This document shows positions 42,921 to 53,096 of a stretch of DNA of 64,000 nucleotides, piece after piece. The stretch is taken from positions 3,608,501 through 3,672,500 of the forward strand of contig NZ_CP098755.1 in assembly GCF_023746555.1 (NCBI RefSeq). Reading direction: 5' to 3'. How positions within the stretch are numbered: the first letter of the stretch is position 1; every line of letters starts with the position of its first letter. The notes below the pieces were generated by a model. The model was given only the letters and a program-made list of their open reading frames with translations, did not search any database and was not told the DNA's origin. Origin of the DNA: Brevibacillus ruminantium (GTDB taxonomy: Bacteria; Bacillota; Bacilli; Brevibacillales; Brevibacillaceae). The position numbers and the translations under genes were made by a program.

Positions 42921-44819
42921 GTGATTTTTCGTAAACAGCTCCTGCGGACACTCCTTGCTGTGGCATTTGCCTTCAGCATTCCGGCTGCAACCGTTTGGGC
43001 TGCCGGCTCTGTTCAAGTAAAAGTAGACGATATGAACGTACGATCCGGTCCCAGCACACAGGATCAGGTCGTAACGACATTGCCTGTCAATACAGTGTTG
43101 CCCGTGATTTCCGAAAAAGGGGATTGGATCAACGTAAAACTGCCCAATGGCAAAACAGGCTGGGTCGCCGGCTGGCTGGTTACCAAAACAGCAGCGCAAC
43201 CCACCCCCGCGCAAGCTCCCAAGCCGCAAATTGAGAGCAAAACAGATAATCTCAATGTCCGCTCAGGTCCTGGTCAAAACTTCCCGGTGGTTCAGACCAT
43301 CAACCCCGGGACCAAATTCACGGTGCTGGAGCGTAATGGCGAATGGATTTCCATTCAATTATCGGCGAGTACAAAAGGTTGGGTAGCAGGATGGCTCGTT
43401 ACGGAGCACAACGCTGGAAATGCTGCCGGTCATCAGGCACCCTCCACTGGAACACCTGCTGCACCGCCTTCAGCAACACCACCAGCCGTGCCGACAGCAC
43501 CTGGGGGATCGTCCGCTACCGGACAAGCTGGCAATGCCGGCAATTTACTGACACTGGAAGACAATCCATATGTTTATCCGGCACCGGACCTTTCTTTGCC
43601 TGCCATCGGTCAGCTTCACTCCGGCATGAATATCACCGTGACCAGCAAACAAAACGGCTGGATTCAATTTCCCTACGAAGGCATCCAGGCATGGATCCCG
43701 CAGCCGGGAACAGGTTCAGCTCCATCTTCAGGCAATAATCCTGGCACTCCTGCCCCGGATATCATCGATGGACATGGCAACAGTGGCGATTCGCCGATAT
43801 CGCCTGCTGCCCCGGCGCAGCCTGAAAAGCCGACCGCTATCGTTCAGACAGACGATTTGAACCTTCGTGCGGAGTCAAATACAGCCAGTGCGGTACTGGG
43901 GACGTTGAAAGCCGGTACTACATTGAATATCCTGGAAAAACAGACAGATTGGTACAAGGTCCAGACGCCAGACGGAAAAACGGGCTGGGTCGCTGGCTGG
44001 CTGGTCACGGTCAAACAACCCGAAATGCCAGCACCGCCGGGACCCCACATCGCTGTGGTGAATCCCGATACCAACGTACGTTCAGGTCCCGGGACTGAAC
44101 ATGAAATCATCAAACAGATGCAGCCAGGTGAAAAATACCCCATCGCCAAACGCGAGGGTGATTGGTTCCAGCTCACCTTCACAGACGGTTCAACCGGTTA
44201 TGTAGCAGGGTGGCTCGTCTCTGCGGTCGGTGTTCCGGCAATTGTAAAGTCAAATGAGCTGGTCGGCAAAGTGATTGTCGTAGACCCGGGCCATGGGGGC
44301 AGTGACAACGGAGCAACCGGTTCCAGCTTTTCCACTCTGGAAAAAACGGTGAACCTGCAGGTTGGGATGATTCTGCGGCACAAGCTGGAGGCTGCTGGGG
44401 CAAAAGTCATCATGACGCGAAGTGACGACCGGAAGCTGACCCTGCAACAGCGTGTGGATGTAGCGATACAAAATAATGCCGACATTTTTGTCAGCATTCA
44501 CCACAACACCCATCCCAATTCGGCCACAAATGGAACGATCATTTTCCACTACAACCGGGGGAATTCAGGAAAACTGGCCTCGCTTGTGCAAAATGAGGTT
44601 GTAAAAGCGACGAGCTACAAAGACTTGCAGGCCCGTTTTGGGGACTATTACGTACTGCGGGAAAACACGGTAACCTCTATACTGGCTGAGATCGGCTTCC
44701 TCTCCAACTACAATGAGGAAATCAAGCTCCGGTCCGAAAAACAGCAAGAGCTTGCTGCTGAGGGTTTGTTCAAAGGAATCCTTCAGTACTTCTCTTCTTT
44801 GAATACCAACGGCGGTTGA
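42921..44819 (+). CDS. N-acetylmuramoyl-L-alanine amidase with five SH3b repeats (YrvJ-like)
   Basis: 632 residues. A signal peptide ends near AAATVWA (about residue 26). Five bacterial SH3 repeats follow; the third (about residues 200-260) lacks the usual NVRSGP and GWVAGWL motifs and is degenerate. Proline-rich linkers separate them. The amidase_3 domain starts at VIVVDPGHGGSDNGATG with SIHHNTHPN and ILAEIGFLSN. It cleaves the amide between MurNAc and the stem peptide. The GTG at 42921 places the signal correctly. Positional counterpart of B. subtilis yrvJ. Confidence 0.93.
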   Translation: MIFRKQLLRTLLAVAFAFSIPAATVWAAGSVQVKVDDMNVRSGPSTQDQVVTTLPVNTVLPVISEKGDWINVKLPNGKTGWVAGWLVTKTAAQPTPAQAPKPQIESKTDNLNVRSGPGQNFPVVQTINPGTKFTVLERNGEWISIQLSASTKGWVAGWLVTEHNAGNAAGHQAPSTGTPAAPPSATPPAVPTAPGGSSATGQAGNAGNLLTLEDNPYVYPAPDLSLPAIGQLHSGMNITVTSKQNGWIQFPYEGIQAWIPQPGTGSAPSSGNNPGTPAPDIIDGHGNSGDSPISPAAPAQPEKPTAIVQTDDLNLRAESNTASAVLGTLKAGTTLNILEKQTDWYKVQTPDGKTGWVAGWLVTVKQPEMPAPPGPHIAVVNPDTNVRSGPGTEHEIIKQMQPGEKYPIAKREGDWFQLTFTDGSTGYVAGWLVSAVGVPAIVKSNELVGKVIVVDPGHGGSDNGATGSSFSTLEKTVNLQVGMILRHKLEAAGAKVIMTRSDDRKLTLQQRVDVAIQNNADIFVSIHHNTHPNSATNGTIIFHYNRGNSGKLASLVQNEVVKATSYKDLQARFGDYYVLRENTVTSILAEIGFLSNYNEEIKLRSEKQQELAAEGLFKGILQYFSSLNTNGG

Positions 44820-44825
44820 CCAACC

Positions 44826-44872
44826 GATCCCTCGTCTTACTCTTCAGAGTGGACGAGGGACTTTTTTATTTA
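44826..44872 (+). terminator. Terminator after the amidase gene
   Basis: Perfect stem TCCCTCGTC/GACGAGGGA followed by CTTTTTTATTT. Confidence 0.88.
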
Positions 44873-44882
44873 TCATCTTTTT

Positions 44883-45884
44883 TTATCTCCACACCTCGCG
44901 AAAGACTCGTAGAAGATTGTTGCCCATGATGCGCTCGATTGCATCGTCTTTATATCCCCGCTTCATCAAGCCGATAGCAATATTCGGCACTTGTTCATGT
45001 CCTTTGATGACGTCAAAAGGCTTGCGAGGAAAGGCCGCCAAACTTTCCGGGGAGACGTACTTCAAAAACTCGTCCGTTATGTCAAGTCCGAGACTGACAT
45101 GCTCCAGCCCTACCAGCTTGACGATATGATCCACATGATCCAAAAGATGCTCCAGATCGGCCTCCTCATCTTTCTCGGATACAAAGAAATTGACCGCGTT
45201 CATGCCGATCACGCCATTTCTTTCTGCGAGAGCCCTTATCTGTTCATTGGACAGATTGCGCATCGAAGCTGCCAGAGCTCTACAGTTGGAATGGGAGGCA
45301 ATCACAGGCTTTTTCGCGATTTTCATAACATCCCAGAAGCCCTCGTCATTCAGGTGGCTGACATCGACGACCATCCCCAATGCTTCTGCTTCTTCAACAA
45401 GCTGAATGCCAAAATCGGTAATCCCGCCCTTTTGACCCTCGCGGACAGGAGAAAAGTGGCTGCCATCCCCGGCAAAATTGCGCCTGCTCCACACAAGTCC
45501 GATCAGCCTTACACCCAGCTCGTAAAAAATACGAAGCATGCTTAGATCGTTAAACAGCGGCTCTACCCCTTCGAGCGAGAGGACAAACCCCACCTTGCCC
45601 TCCTGCTTCGCCTTGATCAGGTCATCTGTCGTTTTGCAGACGAGAATTTTATCGGGGGATTCGTCCATTTCTGCGTACAGGGCACTAATTTGCTGTAGTG
45701 CCTTTCGCAGACCCATTTCCGGCAAAAAAGCGCTGTCAACAAAGATCGCCGAGACGACGGAATCAACTCCACCGTCACGAAACTGAGGTAAATACAAGGA
45801 CTCAATCACTTTCCGTCTGCCGTGTTGCCGCTGAATGGCAACGTCCATTAGAAGATCAAAATGACCGTCAATTACAAGCGTCAT
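44883..45884 (-). CDS. Membrane dipeptidase family (M19) protein
   Basis: 333 residues of the renal dipeptidase family. The N-terminal DGHFDLLMD contributes zinc ligands H8 and D10, SLEGVE the bridging glutamate, and DVSHLND plus SHSNCRAL further histidines. No signal peptide or GPI-like anchor is present, so it is cytoplasmic. Such bacterial enzymes often split dipeptides with a C-terminal D-residue. The RpiR regulator gene lies just upstream. Confidence 0.93.
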   Translation of the reverse strand: MTLVIDGHFDLLMDVAIQRQHGRRKVIESLYLPQFRDGGVDSVVSAIFVDSAFLPEMGLRKALQQISALYAEMDESPDKILVCKTTDDLIKAKQEGKVGFVLSLEGVEPLFNDLSMLRIFYELGVRLIGLVWSRRNFAGDGSHFSPVREGQKGGITDFGIQLVEEAEALGMVVDVSHLNDEGFWDVMKIAKKPVIASHSNCRALAASMRNLSNEQIRALAERNGVIGMNAVNFFVSEKDEEADLEHLLDHVDHIVKLVGLEHVSLGLDITDEFLKYVSPESLAAFPRKPFDVIKGHEQVPNIAIGLMKRGYKDDAIERIMGNNLLRVFREVWR

Positions 45885-45968
45885 GTGAATCCTCCCCCTT
45901 TCAGAGTTGCCGGCTCAAAGCCGCTGCTCTGAAAAAATGTATTTGCTTCGATTCCTGCAGTCTTTTCG

Positions 45969-46835
45969 TTATTCGACGAACACATCGTGATTGGCATAGA
46001 ATTGTTCCAGCCCATGCAGACGAGCACGCACTCCATCCGGGTCCTTCATCATAACGCCCAGGATCACAGCATGAAGCAGACTGATGACAGATGACATCGT
46101 ATCAATGCCCGTATGAAGAACGAATTTGGCTTCTGTTGTCAGGGTTATGTCAGAGATCAGACCAACCGGGGACAGAACGCGATCTGTAACGGAAATCAGC
46201 GTGGCCCCTCTCTTTTTGGCGCTTTCCGCAATTTGCAAGGTTCCTTTGGAATAACGGGGAAACGAAATGGCCAGTGTCACAGATTGTTCCCCTAAATTGA
46301 ACAGCTTCTCATAGTTGTCGCCGCTAAAAGGACAGAGATGAACGTTCTTTCGCAAGTTGCCCAGCGTAAAAGCAAACCAGTGGGCTGCGGAAAAAGATGC
46401 CCGGTTGCCAACTACCAAGACATGGTCTGCTTTGATCATGGCCTCTGCCGTTTTCCAGATATCCTCTACGTTCATCTGCTTCAAGGTTTGCTGCAGAATA
46501 AAGATGTCATTCTCAAAAACCTGGGCAAAGGGATTCGTTTCTTCAGACGTCGTGGTGTTCTCTGGAAGGTTTTTGGCATAAGAATGACTGGTGCTTTGCA
46601 GAAACTGCTGCTGGATTCTGTCTTGCATTTCGGAGAAGCTGCTGAATCCCAGTGCGTATGACAAACGGATCACAGTCGTCTCACTCACCTCTACTTCACG
46701 GCCAAGCTGTACGGCTGTACTGAAGGCTGCCTTTTCCAGATGACTGATCACATGTTCTGCTACTTTTTTCTGTGCTGTAGATAATCCGCTAAATTTTTCT
46801 TTTACGAGTTCTTCAAATGTAGTTGATGTCTGCAT
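45969..46835 (-). CDS. RpiR/MurR family transcriptional regulator
   Basis: 288 residues. HTH_6 domain at about 1-80 (VSETTVIRLSYALGFSSFSEMQ) and SIS domain at about 125-265 (VLVVGNRASFSAAHWFA, TLISVTDRVLSPVG). It resembles the regulator at 20896-21753, suggesting related ligands. The ATG at 46835 has AAGGAG upstream. It is followed by the M19 dipeptidase gene after an 84-base gap. Confidence 0.92.
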   Translation of the reverse strand: MQTSTTFEELVKEKFSGLSTAQKKVAEHVISHLEKAAFSTAVQLGREVEVSETTVIRLSYALGFSSFSEMQDRIQQQFLQSTSHSYAKNLPENTTTSEETNPFAQVFENDIFILQQTLKQMNVEDIWKTAEAMIKADHVLVVGNRASFSAAHWFAFTLGNLRKNVHLCPFSGDNYEKLFNLGEQSVTLAISFPRYSKGTLQIAESAKKRGATLISVTDRVLSPVGLISDITLTTEAKFVLHTGIDTMSSVISLLHAVILGVMMKDPDGVRARLHGLEQFYANHDVFVE

Positions 46836-47105
46836 AAGGCTCTCCTTCAAAAATGATTTCCTTCGGCGATTCTAACATTCTTACGGCTTCGCTCCCGTAA
46901 CGGCGAGCAGCAGCATCGCTTCCAGCGCCCGTATCAGGACACACCTCCCCATTTCGACTTTAACCTCTTCCCACACACAAAAGCATCTTATCCTTCCCAT
47001 TTCCATATATTTGAAGGATATACTTCTATTAGATTTATATCACAGAGAAGTTGAAAATGATATATTTTGAAAGAATTTTCAAAAATTGAAATCCGAACGT
47101 TCGCA
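46836..47105 (-). promoter_or_regulatory. Upstream region of the RpiR-dipeptidase pair with a perfect palindrome
   Basis: The AT-rich 270-base gap contains TTTTGAAAGAATTTTCAAAA at 47065-47084 (perfect TTGAAA/TTTCAA arms) and a further TTGAAAA at 47051. The TGAAA/TTTCA arrangement is common in RpiR-type operators. No clear sigma-A promoter could be fixed, and no gene is seen here. Confidence 0.5.
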
Positions 47106-47145
47106 TGAAAAAGAGTATCAGTTGCCGTTCACTGATACCCTTTTG
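47106..47145 (-). terminator. Terminator after dtd
   Basis: Ten-base stem GGGTATCAGT/ACTGATACTC (one wobble or mismatch) followed by TTTTTC on the minus strand. Confidence 0.82.
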
Positions 47146-47234
47146 CTTCAATATAGCTGCGGGACGTTGTCTACATTCTAATTTATGCGAATTCGCTGCA
47201 ATAGATACCCCGCCTTGTTTTGTCGACCATTTCT

Positions 47235-47672
47235 TTAAGTCTCTACAATCAGCGTAACCGGCCCATCATTTAAGAGCCGAACCTCCATCGACGCCCCAAA
47301 CCGTCCCGTTTCTACGCGCAAGCCTTTTTCACGCAGCTTGGCGTTAAACAGCTCATAGAGCGGCTCTGCATGCTCAGGACGAGCGGCAGCCATGAAATTG
47401 GGCCGTCTTCCTTTGCGGCAATCACCGTATAATGTGAACTGGGAAACGGACAGGATTTGCCCCCCCGTATCCAGGACAGAAAGATTCATTTTCTCCTCGC
47501 TGTCTTCAAAAATTCGCAGATTGGCTATTTTCTCGGCAGCGAATTCCACGTTTTTTTCTGTATCCTCATGAGTCATCCCGACAAGCAGGACCAGACCGTG
47601 GTCAATTTCTCCCACTACTTCACCTGCCACCGTTACGCTTGCTTCCCGGGCACGTTGGACTACCACTCGCAC
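47235..47672 (-). CDS. dtd: D-aminoacyl-tRNA deacylase
   Basis: 145 residues, complete. The cross-subunit active-site motifs SQFTLYGD (near residue 77) and NDGPVTL (near 135) are present. It hydrolyses D-aminoacyl-tRNA (and Gly-tRNA-Ala), preventing D-residues from entering proteins. Downstream of rel, as in B. subtilis. Confidence 0.96.
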   Translation of the reverse strand: MRVVVQRAREASVTVAGEVVGEIDHGLVLLVGMTHEDTEKNVEFAAEKIANLRIFEDSEEKMNLSVLDTGGQILSVSQFTLYGDCRKGRRPNFMAAARPEHAEPLYELFNAKLREKGLRVETGRFGASMEVRLLNDGPVTLIVET

Positions 47673-47698
47673 AGCAACAAACCTCCTTGCTTCATCAG

Positions 47699-47732
47699 AA
47701 AAAAGAACACCCGATCTCTTGCGATCAGGTGC
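47699..47732 (-). terminator. Terminator between rel and dtd, overlapping the rel stop
   Basis: Stem CACCTGATC/GATCGGGTG followed by TTCTTTTTTC on the minus strand. The TGA stop of rel is inside the 5' arm, so ribosomes finishing rel could disrupt the hairpin and allow readthrough to dtd. Confidence 0.75.
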
Positions 47733-49899
47733 TTAAAATCCGTCGTACGGAATAGATATCCTTGATTCGCTTGATACGCTCGACCACTTTTTGCAGGTGG
47801 TCTATATTGCTGATGGAGATCGTCATGTGAATGGTCGCGACACGATTTTTGTCCGCTTTGCCGCTGACAGCAGAAATATTGGTTTTGGTTTCTGCCACTA
47901 CCTGTAGAACATCATTCAGCAGGCCGCTGCGATCCTGACCCGTGATCTCGATATCCACATGGTAATTATGTTTGAAATCGGTGTCCCACTCAACGTCGAT
48001 CAATCGCTCCATGCATTCGTCTGTCAAGACGTTGGGGCAGTCCTTCCGATGAACTGAAACCCCTCTGCCCCTGGTGATAAATCCAATGATCTGGTCACCA
48101 GGGACAGGCGTACAGCAACGCGAAATGCGCACGAGCAGATTGTCTACTCCTTTTACTTTGACACCTGATTCACTCCGCACCACGGTCTGGGTTGGCGAAG
48201 GCTTGAATTCAGGCACCGGAGGCGGATTCAGCTCTTCCCGCTCTTTTTTCAGTTTGTCGATCAGCCGGGTGACAATCTGGGATGCCGTTATCCCGCCATA
48301 ACCGACGGCGGCGAACATATCCTCTTGTCCCTGGAAATTAAAGCGGGCAGCCGCTTCCTTCAGATTGGTCTCGGTCATCGCATCCTTGATTTCGAAGCCT
48401 CTGGATTTGATCTCCGATTCGACCATCTGCTGACCCTTGGCGACATTTTCTTCACGCTTTTCCTTTTTGAACCACTGCTTGATTTTATTGCGGGCATGTG
48501 CCGATTTGGCGATCTTCAGCCAGTCCTGGCTCGGACCATAGGAATGCTTGGAGGTCAAAATCTCTACGATATCGCCTGTTTTGAGCGCGTAATCCAGCGG
48601 CACAATCTTTCCGTTTACTTTAGCGCCGATGGTCCGGTTGCCGACAGCCGAGTGTATCCGGTATGCGAAATCAAGCGGCACGGAGCCTTTTGGCAGCTCG
48701 ACGACATCGCCTTTTGGGGTAAAGACAAAGACCGTATCGGAAAAGAGATCCTGTTTCAGGGACTCCATAAACTCCTGCGCGTTCGGCGCTTCTTCGGAGC
48801 CCCCCTGAATGATCTCCCGCAGGTTTCCCAGCTTTTCCGCAAACGATCCCTGTACGATGCTCCGGCCTTCTTTGTAAGCCCAGTGGGCAGCAATCCCGAT
48901 CTCCGCTGTCTGGTGCATATCCCACGTCCGAATCTGCACTTCCAACGGCTCTCCTTTCGGCCCAATCACCGTCGTATGAAGCGACTGATACATGTTGGCC
49001 TTGGGCATTGCGATGTAATCCTTGAATCTCCCAGGCATCGGCTTCCACAACGTATGCACAATCCCGAGTACGGCATAACAATCGCGGATGTCATTCACGA
49101 TAATGCGGAGTGCCAGCAGATCGTAGATTTCATTAAACTGCTTGTTTTGCCTGGTCATCTTTTTATAGATGCTGTAAATATGCTTGGGTCGCCCGGAGAT
49201 TTCCGCTTCGATGTTCAGCTCTTTTAGCTTGTCCTTGATCGTGTCGGCTGCTTCGTTGATGTAGGCTTCCCGCTCCGTCCGTTTTTTCTGCATGAGATTG
49301 ACGATGCGGTAGTACTGCTGGGGATTAAGGTAGCGCAGTGAGGTATCCTCCAGCTCCCATTTTACAGAGGCAATCCCCAGGCGATGTGCCAGCGGTGCGA
49401 AAATCTCCAGTGTCTCGTCGGAGATTTCCCGCTGCTTTTCCTCGGACATATGGCGAAGGGTCCGCATATTGTGCAGACGGTCAGCCAGCTTGATCATGAT
49501 TACCCGGATATCCTGGGCCATGGCCACCAGCATCTTGCGGTGATTCTCGGCAAGCTGCTCTTCCTTCGACTTGTATTTGATTTTATCGAGCTTTGTCACG
49601 CCGTCGACCAACAAAGCTACTTCTCCGCCAAACTCGCTTTGCAGATCTTCCAGCGAAATCTCGGTATCTTCCACCACATCATGTAAAAAACCGGCAGCGA
49701 TTGTTACCGCATCCATATGCAAACCGGCCAAAATGCCCGCGACGGCGATCGGATGCATGATGTAGGGAACGCCCGATTTCCGCACCTGACCTTCATGTGC
49801 CTTCTCTGCCAACTGGTAAGCGCGCGTGATCAGATCCAGATCCGCTTTGGACAAGTAACTGCCTGCTTTTGTGAGTACTTCATTAATGCCGGTGCTCAT
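47725..49899 (-). CDS. relA: Bifunctional (p)ppGpp synthetase/hydrolase Rel
   Basis: 724 residues. The HD hydrolase domain has H73-D74 and E77-D78 intact, so hydrolase activity is expected. The synthetase domain follows with [13 protein letters not shown] and [12 protein letters not shown], then TGS ([15 protein letters not shown]), a helical and CC/ZFD region ([11 protein letters not shown]) and a C-terminal ACT domain. It is the main stringent-response enzyme and binds ribosomes. The ATG at 49899 has GGAAGGA upstream. Confidence 0.97.
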   Translation of the reverse strand: MSTGINEVLTKAGSYLSKADLDLITRAYQLAEKAHEGQVRKSGVPYIMHPIAVAGILAGLHMDAVTIAAGFLHDVVEDTEISLEDLQSEFGGEVALLVDGVTKLDKIKYKSKEEQLAENHRKMLVAMAQDIRVIMIKLADRLHNMRTLRHMSEEKQREISDETLEIFAPLAHRLGIASVKWELEDTSLRYLNPQQYYRIVNLMQKKRTEREAYINEAADTIKDKLKELNIEAEISGRPKHIYSIYKKMTRQNKQFNEIYDLLALRIIVNDIRDCYAVLGIVHTLWKPMPGRFKDYIAMPKANMYQSLHTTVIGPKGEPLEVQIRTWDMHQTAEIGIAAHWAYKEGRSIVQGSFAEKLGNLREIIQGGSEEAPNAQEFMESLKQDLFSDTVFVFTPKGDVVELPKGSVPLDFAYRIHSAVGNRTIGAKVNGKIVPLDYALKTGDIVEILTSKHSYGPSQDWLKIAKSAHARNKIKQWFKKEKREENVAKGQQMVESEIKSRGFEIKDAMTETNLKEAAARFNFQGQEDMFAAVGYGGITASQIVTRLIDKLKKEREELNPPPVPEFKPSPTQTVVRSESGVKVKGVDNLLVRISRCCTPVPGDQIIGFITRGRGVSVHRKDCPNVLTDECMERLIDVEWDTDFKHNYHVDIEITGQDRSGLLNDVLQVVAETKTNISAVSGKADKNRVATIHMTISISNIDHLQKVVERIKRIKDIYSVRRILST

Positions 49900-49922
49900 A
49901 GTTCCTTCCCTTATCCTCTCAT

Positions 49923-49944
49923 AAAAAAGCTTCGTCCGAAGCCT
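49923..49944 (-). terminator. Hairpin plus T-run in the rel leader (possible attenuator)
   Basis: GCTTCG/CGAAGC hairpin followed by TTTTTT ends about 23 bases before the rel start codon. An upstream hairpin (CTTCCC/GGGAGG, about 49985-50015) could compete or stabilise. Confidence 0.6.
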
Positions 49945-50106
49945 TCTCGGAGTTACTGATGCTTTCTTTCCTAAGGCTGCTGCTTCTTCCCTTTCCTACG
50001 CGTAAGGGAGGATATGATGAATGATGTCTATTTATCCTATTATCTTGTAAGTCCCCTGTATTGTAAAGGTGATTCTCCAGGGAAAGTATGAAGCCTCCGT
50101 CACAAA

Positions 50107-50138
50107 CAAAAAAAACGGGCATCTGCGCCCGTTTTTGC
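50107..50138 (-). terminator. Terminator after apt
   Basis: Perfect AAACGGGC/GCCCGTTT stem with a long T-run on the minus strand, separating apt from rel. Confidence 0.88.
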
Positions 50139-50142
50139 ATGA

Positions 50143-50655
50143 TTAATATACCACGAGGGATTTGACTGGAATATCGCCCATTTTTTGGCGTCCTTCCAGG
50201 TAGGAAAGCTCGATGAAGAAGGCAGCGCCTACCACGATCCCGCCAAGCTGTTCAATCAGTTTGATCGTAGATGTAATGGTTCCCCCTGTCGCAAGCAGAT
50301 CGTCTGCAATCAGAACCCGCTGTCCCGGTTGAATCGCATCCACATGGACAGCGAGAGCATCTTTTCCGTATTCCAGATTGTACTCCGCCTTAATCGATTC
50401 ATAGGGCAATTTTCCAGATTTGCGAATCGGAATAAAGCCAACGCCGAGTGCATACGACAGCGGTGCTCCGACGACGAATCCCCTCGCTTCGGGACCTGCA
50501 ATCACATCGGCCTGCACTTCTTTGGCAAACGTGGTCAACTCTTCGATCGCAGCTTTATACGCCGGCCCGTCTTTGAGCAAAGTGGTAATGTCCTTGAAAC
50601 GAATACCTGGTTGTGGAAAATCAGGAATGACGCGAATATACGATTTGAAATCCAT
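50143..50655 (-). CDS. apt: Adenine phosphoribosyltransferase
   Basis: 170 residues, full length. The PRPP-binding loop [13 protein letters not shown] is near residue 122, and GPEARGF near residue 55 is typical of APRT. It converts adenine and PRPP to AMP in purine salvage. It is 13 bases downstream of recJ and before rel, as in B. subtilis. Confidence 0.97.
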   Translation of the reverse strand: MDFKSYIRVIPDFPQPGIRFKDITTLLKDGPAYKAAIEELTTFAKEVQADVIAGPEARGFVVGAPLSYALGVGFIPIRKSGKLPYESIKAEYNLEYGKDALAVHVDAIQPGQRVLIADDLLATGGTITSTIKLIEQLGGIVVGAAFFIELSYLEGRQKMGDIPVKSLVVY

Positions 50656-50668
50656 GAAACAATTCCTC

Positions 50669-53029
50669 CTACGAGGTGGCCGCTGCCACCTGCTGCTGAA
50701 AATGAGTTACCAGAGAATCATATGAAGAAAGCAAAAGTTCGGTTGCCAGCTCACTCTCTTCTCTCCATTCTATATACAAGCGGGAGCCTTCCAGCGGTTG
50801 TTTAGCCGCTTCCGGATTCAGCCTGAAGGCATCCGCCTCCACCTTGATAAAATCAAGCTCTGCGAGCACGGCGAGCATGCCCTCCAACAGATCCCGCTTC
50901 AGCTTCAACCTGCGCGCCATGGCATCCAGATGAATGCGCTGCACCAGGGGAACCTGCATGAAAAATTGATAAACCAGTTTAAACTGCTCTCTACCGGGGC
51001 AGGAAAGCCGCTCCAGTCCCAGATCAGGGTCACCAAACAGGCAATAGATGCGCTCGGCGCTCTCCAGGTACGTGACCACCTGCATCAGATCTCTTCGCGA
51101 TCTGGGCAAATCGTACAAAATGACGCGCGAAGGTTTCAGGTCGCCCGCTTTCACATCCTCCTGTGAGAGGGACAGCAATCCGTCCTCGAGACCGGCCAAA
51201 GCAGCCATCGGCAGAAGTTCCTCATAGCTTTCCTGGCGAAACAGGATAGTCAGCACATCACCTGAGTCCTGGAGATTTCTCCACCGCTCTCTTTTGTCCC
51301 GGCAGCCTCTCCAGTCGTATACCTGACGATGCGGGATGGTCAGATCGCGTATGGTTAACTGCGGCTTTCGATTGCCATTCCATTCGTTAACTGACAGCTC
51401 GCCAATCACCTGATATCGAGCTTTTGGCGTTACCTCCGGGACGATATGAGCCCAGTTAAAGCCAATCGCATCGATTTGACCCGCATCCTTTACCAGCGAG
51501 CATTTCAGATGGGTCTGATCACGTCCAATCGTCCTCATACCCGCCGTCTCAACGTCTTGTATCATCACCAGAGGAGTCGGATTCCCCATCCCAAACGGTG
51601 CAAGCTGCTCCAATTGCTCGGCGGTCTGCAAAGTGACATCGGCCAATTCCATCGCGACATCTACTTTCGTCAACGGAACAAAATCTTTCTCGGTCAGCCA
51701 CTCATGGGCAAGTTGATTTAGCTGTTTGCGGAAAGGCTCAAGGTTATCCACAGGCAGAGTCATCCCTGCTGCCATGGTATGCCCGCCGTAATGGGGAAGC
51801 CACTCGCGGCAAGCCGTTAATGCCTCATACATGTCAAAGCCGTTGATGCTTCTGGCTGAGCCTTTAGCCGTTCCCTTTTCAGGGTCAATTCCCAGGACGA
51901 TCGTGGGACGATAAAATTTTTCGACTAAACGGGATGCGACGATGCCGACAACGCCGACATTCCAGCCTTCCTTCGCCAGAACGAGCACCCGGTTTTCATC
52001 CAAAGGATAATCCTCCAGAACCATCTGAATCGCTTCATCCGTGATGGTCTGAACCAGCTCTTGCCGCTCACAGTTCAAATCGTCGAGCTGCTGTGCGGCC
52101 TCCTCTGCCTCCTGGATATCCTCCGTGGTCAACAGCTTGACGGCTACGGCCGCGGTTTCCAGACGCCCGCCTGCATTGAGACGCGGCCCGAGCGCAAATC
52201 CCACATGTCCGGCCGTCAACATCTCTGTATCAGACAAGCCGCAAACCTTGATCAACGCCTGCAGGCCAATATTGCGGGTGTGGTTCAACCTCTTCAGCCC
52301 TAATTTGGCCAAAATCCGGTTCTCGTCTACCAGCGGAACCAGGTCGGCAATCGTTCCCAGAGCGGCGAGATCAACCAGATCGAGAGGCGGCTCATCCAGC
52401 AAGGCATGAGCGAGTTTAAACGCCACCCCGACTCCCGCCAGCATGTCAAACGGATAAGAGCATGCCGGCTGTTTGGGATTGATCACAGCAAATGCCTCCG
52501 GGATAACCTCCGGAGGTTCGTGGTGATCCGTCACAATGACGTCCAGCCCCAATTCCTTGGCAAAAGCAACCTGCTCAACCGCACTGATTCCCGTGTCAAC
52601 CGTGATGATCAGCGTAAAGCCCCTCTCTTTCAACGAAGAGAGAGCGTCCTTATGTAGCCCGTATCCTTCTGTAAAGCGGTTGGGAATGTAGGTATCAAAA
52701 GCAGCTCCCAGCTTCCTCATGACTTGCACCATCAAAGAGGTGGAGCTGACACCGTCGGCATCGTAATCGCCGTATATACAGATCATTTCTTGCCGTTCGA
52801 TCGCCTCACGGATCCGCTTCACACTTTCTTTCATACCGTGCAAAGCATATGGATCGTGAAAAAGCTCCGGCCCCGCATCCATGAATTCTTTCGCACGCTG
52901 CACGGTATCAATCCCGCGAATCACAAGCAGCTTGGCAACTAAAGGCGCCAATCCGCACTCCCGGGCGATCATCTCCGCCAGCTCATTATCGTACGCAGCC
53001 AGTTGCCAGCGTGTTTTCGCTTTCAGCAT
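50669..53029 (-). CDS. recJ: Single-stranded-DNA-specific exonuclease RecJ
   Basis: 786 residues. The DHH phosphoesterase domain has [13 protein letters not shown] and VTDHHEPP; the DHHA1 region has [12 protein letters not shown] near residue 400. An OB fold and a Bacillus-type C-terminal extension of about 200 residues complete it. It degrades ssDNA 5'-3' in repair. The ATG at 53029 follows GGAGG. Confidence 0.96.
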   Translation of the reverse strand: MLKAKTRWQLAAYDNELAEMIARECGLAPLVAKLLVIRGIDTVQRAKEFMDAGPELFHDPYALHGMKESVKRIREAIERQEMICIYGDYDADGVSSTSLMVQVMRKLGAAFDTYIPNRFTEGYGLHKDALSSLKERGFTLIITVDTGISAVEQVAFAKELGLDVIVTDHHEPPEVIPEAFAVINPKQPACSYPFDMLAGVGVAFKLAHALLDEPPLDLVDLAALGTIADLVPLVDENRILAKLGLKRLNHTRNIGLQALIKVCGLSDTEMLTAGHVGFALGPRLNAGGRLETAAVAVKLLTTEDIQEAEEAAQQLDDLNCERQELVQTITDEAIQMVLEDYPLDENRVLVLAKEGWNVGVVGIVASRLVEKFYRPTIVLGIDPEKGTAKGSARSINGFDMYEALTACREWLPHYGGHTMAAGMTLPVDNLEPFRKQLNQLAHEWLTEKDFVPLTKVDVAMELADVTLQTAEQLEQLAPFGMGNPTPLVMIQDVETAGMRTIGRDQTHLKCSLVKDAGQIDAIGFNWAHIVPEVTPKARYQVIGELSVNEWNGNRKPQLTIRDLTIPHRQVYDWRGCRDKRERWRNLQDSGDVLTILFRQESYEELLPMAALAGLEDGLLSLSQEDVKAGDLKPSRVILYDLPRSRRDLMQVVTYLESAERIYCLFGDPDLGLERLSCPGREQFKLVYQFFMQVPLVQRIHLDAMARRLKLKRDLLEGMLAVLAELDFIKVEADAFRLNPEAAKQPLEGSRLYIEWREESELATELLLSSYDSLVTHFQQQVAAATS

Positions 53030-53096
53030 AGGCCTTCCTCCAATCCTCATTCATTATAGAGGATAGGGAGGGAGACTGACAACTGGCGAAAGCGCT

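Noticed and set aside
43030..44220. Tandem DNA repeats in the amidase gene
   Set aside because: The repeats are protein-level SH3b domains that differ at the DNA level; not a mobile or satellite repeat.
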